This document shows positions 14,402 to 19,736 of a DNA stretch of 19,736 nucleotides, in pieces. Origin of the DNA: an uncultured Collinsella sp. GTDB lineage: Bacteria > Actinomycetota > Coriobacteriia > Coriobacteriales > Coriobacteriaceae. Made by a program: the position numbers and the translations under genes. Position 1 is the stretch's first letter; every line of letters begins with the position of its first letter. The notes under the pieces were generated by a model. The model was given only the letters and a program-made list of their open reading frames with translations, was not told where the DNA came from and searched no databases. The DNA lies in NCBI GenBank assembly GCA_902494945.1, contig CABUVF010000020.1:1-19736 (forward strand), given 5' to 3'.

Positions 14402-15406
14402 ATGAAAATCAATCACGCGATTCTGCATATCCTGGACTTTGACTCTGCCGTCAACGTCATGAGTCAACGCGAGCTCGATATCGAGAGCCGTACCGTGCGC
14501 AACTTCGTGACCACGCACCTGCGGCGCGCTCGTACTTCGGCCGACAATAAGCGTGCCACGTTTGCCGAGAACTCCGCATTCGGCGGCGAGCTCAAGGGCT
14601 ATTTCTTTGGCGAGCGCGAGTTCGTGGACCTGTCGCAGCAGATTGCGGAGTTTATCTCCTCCGAGCTCACCAAAGCCGAGAAAGCTGAGTCCACCGACGT
14701 GCTCGTGGCCGATTTTGACGACGATGAGGATGCCCGCTGGTTTGCCGTGATGCTGCTGGGCTCCAAGCAGGCTTTTATGCACGAAGTGGGCCGCGAGGAG
14801 GGGGAGGTGCGCAATGACATCGCGCGCCACTACGCTATTCTGCCAAACCCTTCGCAAAAGGTGCCAAGCTATGCCATCGTGCGCGCGAGCACCATGGAAA
14901 TCGGCTACGTGGATAAGAAACGCAAGATCGCCGGCGAGGACCGCATGCTTATCCCCGATGGCCTGCTGCAATGCGACACGGGCGTATCGGGCAAGGAAGT
15001 CATCGACACCGTGACGCGCGTGGTCGAGGAAGTCGCCGAGGAGCACGGTGCCAATACGGCCGTAGCGCTCGCCAAGGTTAAGGCTGCTGTGGCCGAGAAG
15101 GTTGAGGACGACGAGGAGCTGCCGCCTTGGGATATTGTCGATGAGGTCTTTGAGGACGAGCCGGTCATCAAGGAAAGCGTGCGCGCGGCACTGACCGAGG
15201 AGAAGGTGCCCGAGCGCGTGCCCGTGGAGCGCAAACAGGTCGAGCGCGCGGCCGTGCGCAATCACAAGATCCGTACCGACACGGGCATCGAGATCAGCTT
15301 TCCGGCCGAGATGGGCTCGAACTCCGAGTACATCGAGTTCGTCAACGAACCCAACGGCCTCATCTCCATCGAGCTCAAGAATATCGGCAGCATCGAGAAT
15401 CGATAA
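14402..15406 (+). CDS. Nucleoid-associated protein, YejK/NdpA family
   Basis: The protein has 334 residues, matching the usual ~335 of the family. The start is set at ATG 14402 (MKINHAILHILD), with CGGA upstream; an in-frame ATG at 14393 would add three residues. The N-terminal MKINHAILHILD, the LPNPSQKVPSY region and the basic C-terminal part (RNHKIRTDTGIEISFPAEM) match this family. E. coli YejK is a nucleoid-associated protein of unclear role. A TATACT -10 lies at 14358-14363, but the -35 is poor. An acidic, helical stretch near residues 240-275 separates the two halves. A terminator follows the stop. Confidence 0.9.
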   Translation: MKINHAILHILDFDSAVNVMSQRELDIESRTVRNFVTTHLRRARTSADNKRATFAENSAFGGELKGYFFGEREFVDLSQQIAEFISSELTKAEKAESTDVLVADFDDDEDARWFAVMLLGSKQAFMHEVGREEGEVRNDIARHYAILPNPSQKVPSYAIVRASTMEIGYVDKKRKIAGEDRMLIPDGLLQCDTGVSGKEVIDTVTRVVEEVAEEHGANTAVALAKVKAAVAEKVEDDEELPPWDIVDEVFEDEPVIKESVRAALTEEKVPERVPVERKQVERAAVRNHKIRTDTGIEISFPAEMGSNSEYIEFVNEPNGLISIELKNIGSIENR

Positions 15407-15432
15407 ACTGCGCTTGGACGCTGCAGAAAAAT

Positions 15433-15467
15433 AAAGGTCGAAGCCCTTCGGGACTTCGGCCTTTTTG
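15433..15467 (+). terminator. Intrinsic terminator after the YejK/NdpA gene
   Basis: AAAGGTCGAAGCCC (15433-15446) pairs with GGGACTTCGGCCTTT around TTC, with one wobble and one mismatch, and runs into TTTTTG. It lies 27 bases past the stop. Confidence 0.8.
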
Positions 15468-15509
15468 CTTGGAGCTGAATTGAGTTGCAGACTGAGCATA
15501 CGTCAGCGA

Positions 15510-15607
15510 AAACGCCCCTAGGCGAGCAAGGTGACGTGAAAGAGGAGGGAAGCGTACTTTGGTACGCGACCGACGATTGAACGTCAGATTGCCGCTTAGG
15601 GGCGTTT
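15510..15607 (+). repeat. Three-tier structured intergenic element, core copy B
   Basis: The outer 15-bp stem pairs 15510-15524 (AAACGCCCCTAGGCG) with 15593-15607 (one wobble). The middle stem is TGACG/CGTCA (15532-15536 with 15582-15586). The tip is GCGTAC/GTACGC (15552-15557 with 15562-15567) closed by a TTTG loop. The internal strands GTGAAAGAGGAG and TTGAACG are shared with copy A, while the outer stem differs completely in sequence but still pairs. A further 9-bp hairpin CCGTCGTTC/GAACGACGG (15623-15644) and the block GCAGCGTCGAGC (15655-15666) follow. No open frame of note lies in this 291-base gap. Confidence 0.68.
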
Positions 15608-15667
15608 GTAGCGTCGACCGGTCCGTCGTTCGTTAGAACGACGGAACCAAAGGTGCAGCGTCGAGCC

Positions 15668-15695
15668 GTTACGCGGGTTGGTAAACCCGCGTAAC
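15668..15695. repeat. 12-bp perfect hairpin, GTTACGCGG family, copy B
   Basis: The arms are GTTACGCGGGTT (15668-15679) and AACCCGCGTAAC (15684-15695) around GGTA. It begins 2 bases beyond the dapH stop codon on the minus strand, mirroring copy A at 80-106. It could stabilise or end the lysine operon transcript, but no T-run follows it. Confidence 0.75.
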
Positions 15696-15697
15696 TA

Positions 15698-16417
15698 TTA
15701 AAGTTGACGTAAGCCCTCTTCCAAGCCGGTCTTGCTGTCGGTTTTCTCGTCGCGCATCTTGATGACGCGAGCGGGAACACCGGCCACGACGGCACCGGCG
15801 GGGACGTCCTCGACGCACACGGCGCCGGCGGCAACGACAGCGCCCTTGCCTACGTGCACGCCTTCCAGGACCACGGCGTTGGCGCCGATCATGACATCGT
15901 CCTCGATGATGACGGGCGTGGCGCTTGCGGGTTCAACGACGCCTGCCAACACGGTTCCAGCGCCGATGTGGCAGTTCTTGCCCACGGTGGCGCGGCCGCC
16001 CAGCACGGCGCCCATGTCGATCATGGAGCCCTCACCGATGACGGAGCCGATATTGATGATGGCACCCATCATGATGACGGCGCGATCGCCAATCTCGACG
16101 CGGTCACGGATGATCGCGCCCGGCTCGATGCGGGCGTTGATGCCCTTAAGGTCGAGCATGGGCACGGCGGAGTTGCGGCAATCGTTCTCCACATCGTAGT
16201 AATCGATGGAATCGGCATTGGCATCAAGGATGGCTTTGAGCTCATCCCAGTCACCAAAGACGGTCTTGCCACGACGACCGCCGTAGACGTGCGCATTGCC
16301 CCACTGGACCTTCATGCCGGGCTTCTCGCGCACGTACAGTTTGACGGGCGTCTTTTTGGGCGCTGTGGCGATGTAGTTGATAATCTCCTGGGCATCCATC
16401 TCGGCTGCATTGCTCAT
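15698..16417 (-). CDS. dapH: Tetrahydrodipicolinate N-acetyltransferase
   Basis: The protein has 239 residues, starting at an ATG behind AAAGGAGAG. It acetylates tetrahydrodipicolinate with acetyl-CoA, committing the lysine/diaminopimelate pathway to its acetyl branch. The N-terminal ~85 residues form the DapH-specific domain (DAQEIINYIATAPKKTPVK). The rest is a left-handed beta-helix of hexapeptide repeats (IGDRAVIMMGAIINIGSVIG, HIGAGTVLAG, MIGANAVVLEG) ending with AGVPARVIKM. Length matches the ~236-residue Bacillus enzyme, not the succinyl-type DapD. It is the last gene of the operon, 39 bases after dapB. The later acetyl-branch enzymes (aminotransferase, deacetylase) are not in the operon. 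Confidence 0.95.
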   Translation of the reverse strand: MSNAAEMDAQEIINYIATAPKKTPVKLYVREKPGMKVQWGNAHVYGGRRGKTVFGDWDELKAILDANADSIDYYDVENDCRNSAVPMLDLKGINARIEPGAIIRDRVEIGDRAVIMMGAIINIGSVIGEGSMIDMGAVLGGRATVGKNCHIGAGTVLAGVVEPASATPVIIEDDVMIGANAVVLEGVHVGKGAVVAAGAVCVEDVPAGAVVAGVPARVIKMRDEKTDSKTGLEEGLRQL

Positions 16418-16456
16418 TTGCTGTCTCTCCTTTGGGTGGATCCGGTTGATACCTGG

Positions 16457-17197
16457 TTAGGCAAACATGACCTGGTCGAACGTATAGAAGCCGTGCTCGC
16501 GGGTGACGAGCTTCTGCGCGGCTGCCAGGGCGCCGTTGACGAAGATCTGACGGCTTGTGGCGCGATGCGTGAGCGTGACTTCTTCGTCCTGGCCAAAGAA
16601 ACTCACTTCGTGCACGCCGGCGACAGTGCCACCGCGCAGCGAGTGCATGCCGATCTCCTTGGGGTCGCGCGCTCCGCACATGCCCTCGCGGCCATAGACG
16701 GGGTGGTAGCCTGCCTCGGGCTCGGCCTCGACTACGGCATCGAGCAGCAATTTGGCAGTGCCGCTGGGGGCATCGACCTTTTGGTTATGGTGCGTCTCGA
16801 CGATTTCGCAGTCAAAGCCGGGCAGCTCGCGTGTGGCCTGTGCTACCAGATGACGCAGGGCTGCGATACCGATGGAGTAATTGCCGGAGTGCATGACACG
16901 GGCGTTCTGACCCAGCTCGCGCAGGCGATCCATCTGCTCGGGTGTGTAGCCTGTAGTGCCCGAGACCAACGCCGCGCCCGTGCACTCGACATAGGCGACG
17001 ACGGCATCGAAGGTCGCGACGTTCGAGAAGTCGATGATGACGTCGGCTGCCGGGGCGCTCTCGAGCTCGGACAAGTCGAAGCCGATGTGGGCCACGATAT
17101 CAAAAACGGGCTGCCCGGCGGCGTCGACAATGCCTTCGGCGGTAGTGCGGATGAGCGAGCCCATGCGGCCCGTTCCCATAATGACGGTCTTAATCAA
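16457..17197 (-). CDS. dapB: 4-hydroxy-tetrahydrodipicolinate reductase
   Basis: The protein has 246 residues and uses a TTG start at 17197, inside the last codons of dapA (8-base overlap, TTGATTAA), with GGGAG upstream. It reduces the DapA product with NAD(P)H to tetrahydrodipicolinate. The nucleotide-binding GTGRMG is at residues 8-13, SGTTG at 79-83, NYSIG at 106-110, and the catalytic HHNQKVDAPSGTA has His136, His137 and Lys140. Length is typical for the shorter Gram-positive DapB. The stop/start overlap and rare start codon point to translational coupling with dapA, which keeps the two consecutive enzymes in step. Confidence 0.95.
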   Translation of the reverse strand: MIKTVIMGTGRMGSLIRTTAEGIVDAAGQPVFDIVAHIGFDLSELESAPAADVIIDFSNVATFDAVVAYVECTGAALVSGTTGYTPEQMDRLRELGQNARVMHSGNYSIGIAALRHLVAQATRELPGFDCEIVETHHNQKVDAPSGTAKLLLDAVVEAEPEAGYHPVYGREGMCGARDPKEIGMHSLRGGTVAGVHEVSFFGQDEEVTLTHRATSRQIFVNGALAAAQKLVTREHGFYTFDQVMFA

Positions 17198-18080
17198 GCA
17201 GACCAGCTCCCTTCAGAGCATCGGTAAGTGCGGCTCGCGTGTCGTTGGCCATGGGGCACAGCGGCATGCGGTAGTTTGCCTCGATCATACCCATCTGGGC
17301 GAGCGCTTCCTTAACTGGGATGGGGTTGACCTCGCTAAAGAGGGCATTGATGAGCGGCTGGCCGGCAATCTGGATATCGCGGGCGCGCGCTACGTCGCCG
17401 TCCAGATAGGCGCGGCACATGTCATGCACGAGCTGCGGCTGAACATCTGCCCACACGCTGATGGTGCCTGAGGCGCCTAGGCTCATGAGCGGAACGGTGA
17501 GTGCGTCCTCGCCCGAGTACATGCGGAAGTCATCGGACAGCAGGTGGGCGATCTTGGCTGCGTAGGCGACGTTGCCCGAGGCCTCCTTGATGCCCATGAT
17601 GTTGGGGTGCGCGGCCAAGCGCTCCACGTTGTGCACGCTGATGCCGCAGCCGCAGCGGCCGGGGATGTTGTACAGGATGCAGGGGATGTCCACGGCGTCG
17701 GCCACGGTCTTAAAGTGCTGGTAGATGCCCTCTTCGTTGGACTTGTTGTAGTAGGGGGTAATGAGCAGCAGGCCGTCGGCGCCCAGTCCCTGATAGGTGA
17801 GCGACTTGGTGAGCATGGTCTGCGTGGAGTTGGAGCCCGAGCCGGCAATGACGGGGACGCGTCCTGCAACCTGCTTGACCACTGCGGCGACAACGGAGTT
17901 GTCCTCGTCGTCGGTCATCGTGGCGCTCTCGCCGGTGGTGCCCAGGGTGAGGATGGCATCGGTGCCATTTTGCAGGTGGAAATCGATAAGGCGCTCGAGC
18001 GCGTCAAAGTCGACACTGCCGTCCTTTTTAAACGGCGTGACAAGGGCGACGATTGAACCCTCGAGATTGCGGATGTCCAT
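17190..18080 (-). CDS. dapA: 4-hydroxy-tetrahydrodipicolinate synthase (nested start within the lysA-dapA frame)
   Basis: From the internal ATG at 18080 the product is 296 residues, the normal DapA size. AAGGAG (complement of 18087-18092) lies 6 bases before this ATG, a strong ribosome site, so separate translation is likely. The enzyme condenses pyruvate with aspartate semialdehyde. Active-site residues are all present: Thr48 and Thr49 in GTTGES, Tyr110 in TPYYNK, Tyr137 and Arg142 in YNIPGR, and the Schiff-base Lys165 in GIKEASGN. The frame is open upstream into lysA without a stop, so a fused form can also be made. It overlaps dapB by 8 bases. Confidence 0.85.
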   Translation of the reverse strand: MDIRNLEGSIVALVTPFKKDGSVDFDALERLIDFHLQNGTDAILTLGTTGESATMTDDEDNSVVAAVVKQVAGRVPVIAGSGSNSTQTMLTKSLTYQGLGADGLLLITPYYNKSNEEGIYQHFKTVADAVDIPCILYNIPGRCGCGISVHNVERLAAHPNIMGIKEASGNVAYAAKIAHLLSDDFRMYSGEDALTVPLMSLGASGTISVWADVQPQLVHDMCRAYLDGDVARARDIQIAGQPLINALFSEVNPIPVKEALAQMGMIEANYRMPLCPMANDTRAALTDALKGAGLLD

Positions 18081-19499
18081 GTTCTTCTCCTTCGCTTCCG
18101 CGATCTGGATGCGTTTGTTCCACTGAGCGGCGACGGCCAGGCGCTCGTCCTGAGCGCGGCGGCGGGCACTTTCGGCGCGCGACTTGGCCAGCAACTCTCG
18201 GCCGCACGGCAGCACGTCGAGCGTGGCAAAGTAATCGACCGGGCGCTCGGCGCGGCGGATGAGGTCGGCCGAGCCATCGGGGCGCAGCAGCACCTCGGCG
18301 GAGCGCAGACGGCCGTTGTAGTTGTAGCCCATGGAGTAGCCATGCGCGCCGGTATCGTGGATCACGAGCAGGTCGCCCATGTCGATATACGGCAGCGAGC
18401 GGTCGATGGCGAACTTATCGTTGTTCTCGCACAAGTTGCCCGTGATGTCATACGTGTTCGTGACCGGTGCTGCGGTCTTGTCGGCGCCACCCGGCTGTCC
18501 CATCACCGTAATGTGGTGGTAGGCACCATACATAGCGGGACGAATGAGGTCGACGGCGCTTGCGTCCACGCCGATATAGTCCTTGTAGATCTGCTTTTCG
18601 TGGATGGCCTTGGTCACCAGGCAGCCGTAGGGGCCCATCATAAAGCGACCCATCTCGGTGCAAATTGCCACATCGCCCATGCCGGCGGGAACCAGGATCT
18701 CGTCGTAGGCCGCGTGTACGCCCTCGCCGATGGCACGGATGTCGTTAGCCTGCTGCTCGGGCAGGTAGGGGATACCCACACCGCCGGACAGATTGATAAA
18801 GGCGACATGTGCGCCCGTTTCACGCTCCAGGCGCACGGCAAGTTCAAAGAGGATGCGTGCGAGCTTGGGATAGTAGTCGTTAGTGACGGTATTACTGGCA
18901 AGGAAGGCATGGATGCCAAAATTCTCGGCGCCCTTGGCCTTGAGCATGCGGAAAGCCTCGAAGAGCTGTTCGGTGGTCATGCCGTACTTGGAGTCGCCCG
19001 GGTTGTCCATGATGCCGTTGGAGAGCTGGAACAGGCCGCCCGGATTAAAGCGGCAGCTGACTGTCTTGGGGATGGGCCCCGCAACGCGCTCAAAGAACTC
19101 GATGTGGCTGATGTCGTCGAAGTTGACGATGGCGCCCAACTTGTCGGCGAGCTCAAAGTCGGCCGCCGGCGTGTCGTTAGACGAGAACATGATGTCGTGT
19201 CCCGTGATACCCAGCGAGCGGGCGATCATGAGCTCGGTATAGCTCGAGCAATCGCAGCCGCAGCCGTATTCGTTGAGAATGGAGATGAGCGCCGGGTTGG
19301 GGTTGGCCTTGACGGCAAAGTATTCCTTAAAGCCCGGGTTCCATGCAAAGGCGTCGCGCACCTCTTGCATGTTGCGGCGGATGCCCGCCTCGTCGTATAG
19401 ATGAAACGGCGTGGGGAACTGCTCGACGATATGCTCGAGTGTCTCCTTGTCCAAAAACGGCTGCTTGGCCGCATATGCCTCGTTGGGGGTCAATGCCAT
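17190..19499 (-). CDS. lysA: Diaminopimelate decarboxylase fused in frame to dihydrodipicolinate synthase (LysA-DapA)
   Basis: One uninterrupted 769-codon frame starts at ATG 19499 and ends at the dapA stop. Residues 1 to about 428 are a PLP-dependent diaminopimelate decarboxylase, the last step of lysine synthesis. Seen are Lys64 (FAVKANPNP, cofactor lysine), GGVG 239-242, EMGR 282-285, Cys357-Glu358 in GNLCENND, and GYNYNGRLRSAEVLL. The EMGR and GGVG spellings indicate a divergent LysA branch. Residues about 429-473 are a basic, Ala/Arg-rich helical linker with no family match. Residues 474-769 are complete DapA. The linker's last codons encode the dapA ribosome site, which suggests two former cistrons joined by loss of the lysA stop. 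Start choice rests on a modest GAGG 10 bases upstream. A lysine riboswitch precedes the gene. Confidence 0.88.
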   Translation of the reverse strand: MALTPNEAYAAKQPFLDKETLEHIVEQFPTPFHLYDEAGIRRNMQEVRDAFAWNPGFKEYFAVKANPNPALISILNEYGCGCDCSSYTELMIARSLGITGHDIMFSSNDTPAADFELADKLGAIVNFDDISHIEFFERVAGPIPKTVSCRFNPGGLFQLSNGIMDNPGDSKYGMTTEQLFEAFRMLKAKGAENFGIHAFLASNTVTNDYYPKLARILFELAVRLERETGAHVAFINLSGGVGIPYLPEQQANDIRAIGEGVHAAYDEILVPAGMGDVAICTEMGRFMMGPYGCLVTKAIHEKQIYKDYIGVDASAVDLIRPAMYGAYHHITVMGQPGGADKTAAPVTNTYDITGNLCENNDKFAIDRSLPYIDMGDLLVIHDTGAHGYSMGYNYNGRLRSAEVLLRPDGSADLIRRAERPVDYFATLDVLPCGRELLAKSRAESARRRAQDERLAVAAQWNKRIQIAEAKEKNMDIRNLEGSIVALVTPFKKDGSVDFDALERLIDFHLQNGTDAILTLGTTGESATMTDDEDNSVVAAVVKQVAGRVPVIAGSGSNSTQTMLTKSLTYQGLGADGLLLITPYYNKSNEEGIYQHFKTVADAVDIPCILYNIPGRCGCGISVHNVERLAAHPNIMGIKEASGNVAYAAKIAHLLSDDFRMYSGEDALTVPLMSLGASGTISVWADVQPQLVHDMCRAYLDGDVARARDIQIAGQPLINALFSEVNPIPVKEALAQMGMIEANYRMPLCPMANDTRAALTDALKGAGLLD

Positions 19500-19570
19500 G
19501 TCCCGTAAACCTCGCTATCCAGACGGCGCCATCTGCGCATCGAATCCGCATAGCGTGGACCCAATGTCCG

Positions 19571-19727
19571 GATAGCGCTCCCGCATTGCTGCAGACAGTC
19601 CTGTGGGTGTTTCCCACAGGCCCACCAGGTTGTTCGTGCCCGAAAAACCCAGTTCGGCGGGTTTCGCCTCCCCGCGGGGTCAAAGCCTGCCGGCTCGCCC
19701 GCGGCTCTTCGTGCCCGCGCCTCTATC
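19571..19727 (-). promoter_or_regulatory. Lysine riboswitch (L-box) of the lysA-dapA-dapB-dapH operon
   Basis: Read on the minus strand, the leader opens with GATAGAGGCGCG, followed by GAAGAGCC, GGGGAGGCG, CGCCGAACTGGG, a CTGTGGG-AAACA-CCCACAG hairpin, ACTGTCTGCAG, and closes with GGAGCGCTATC. Order and wording match the lysine aptamer of Bacillus lysC (GATAGAGGTGCG ... CGCCGAA ... GGCTGTC ... GGCTATC), and GATAG/CTATC form the closing P1 stem. No intrinsic terminator lies between the aptamer and the ATG. GGATAGCG just before the lysA ribosome site can pair with the P1 3' arm CGCTATCC, so control is probably at translation. The promoter is outside the window. Confidence 0.88.
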
Positions 19728-19736
19728 AAGTGGTAA

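Noticed and set aside
15854..17227. 457-codon plus-strand frame opposite dapH and dapB
   Set aside because: It is a by-product of GC-rich codons in two clearly functional minus-strand genes, and its His/Asp/Gly-rich translation matches no domain.
18342..19400. 352-codon plus-strand frame opposite lysA
   Set aside because: The minus strand encodes all LysA active-site motifs; the opposite frame has none and no ribosome site.
19490..19729. 79-codon minus-strand frame upstream of lysA
   Set aside because: It lies over the lysine riboswitch; the conserved aptamer segments explain the sequence better than a Trp/Arg-rich peptide.
1..19736. CRISPR array, tRNA, rRNA, integrase or transposase
   Set aside because: No regularly spaced repeats, cloverleaf-like segments or recombinase motifs were found on reading both strands.

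Overview
The window looks like chromosome from a high-GC Gram-positive anaerobe, most likely Coriobacteriia and close to Collinsella. This is inferred from the overall GC-rich codon use, a BglG/LicT-controlled PTS, a fermentative L-lactate dehydrogenase, the acetylase-type DapH and a lysine riboswitch. No rRNA gene or other marker fixes the genus. No tRNA, rRNA, CRISPR array, phage gene or transposase was found.

Layout. Bases 1-76 hold the last codons of a plus-strand gene. It converges on two minus-strand genes of unknown function: a protein with an acidic linker (291-1586) and a membrane protein with a Ser/Thr-rich tail (1723-2673). A divergent promoter region leads to a BglG/LicT-type antiterminator (2922-3758). 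Next come its predicted RNA target and terminator (3845-3925), a PTS EIIBC permease (4026-5450), a cytoplasmic ceramidase-fold hydrolase (5569-6780) and an AEC-family carrier (6827-7735). A short minus-strand remnant and a two-gene cassette ending in a DUF4160 protein follow (7739-8459). The stretch from about 3.8 to 8.5 kb is visibly less GC-rich than its flanks and may have been acquired as an island. From 8.5 to 15.4 kb lie housekeeping genes on the plus strand: glutamine-dependent NAD synthetase, a class I/II aminotransferase, L-lactate dehydrogenase, a DUF2974 lipase-like protein and a YejK/NdpA nucleoid-associated protein.

The right end (15698-19499, minus strand) is a lysine/diaminopimelate operon, lysA-dapA-dapB-dapH, preceded by a lysine riboswitch (19571-19727). 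Here lysA and dapA form one uninterrupted reading frame, although dapA keeps its own ribosome binding site and start. The operon covers tetrahydrodipicolinate formation (DapA, DapB), its N-acetylation (DapH) and the final decarboxylation to lysine (LysA). The riboswitch gives feedback from the end product.

The most unusual non-coding feature is a composite structured element present twice, in opposite orientations. Both copies sit where two genes converge, at 80-212 and 15510-15695. Each has the same order of parts: terminator of one gene, a three-tier stem-loop core with a GCGTAC-tetraloop-GTACGC tip, the block GCAGCGTCGAGC, then a 12-bp GTTACGCGG hairpin directly beside the stop codon of the opposing gene. 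The two copies differ by compensating base changes within stems. A separate 33-base palindromic repeat flanks the DUF2974 gene on both sides.
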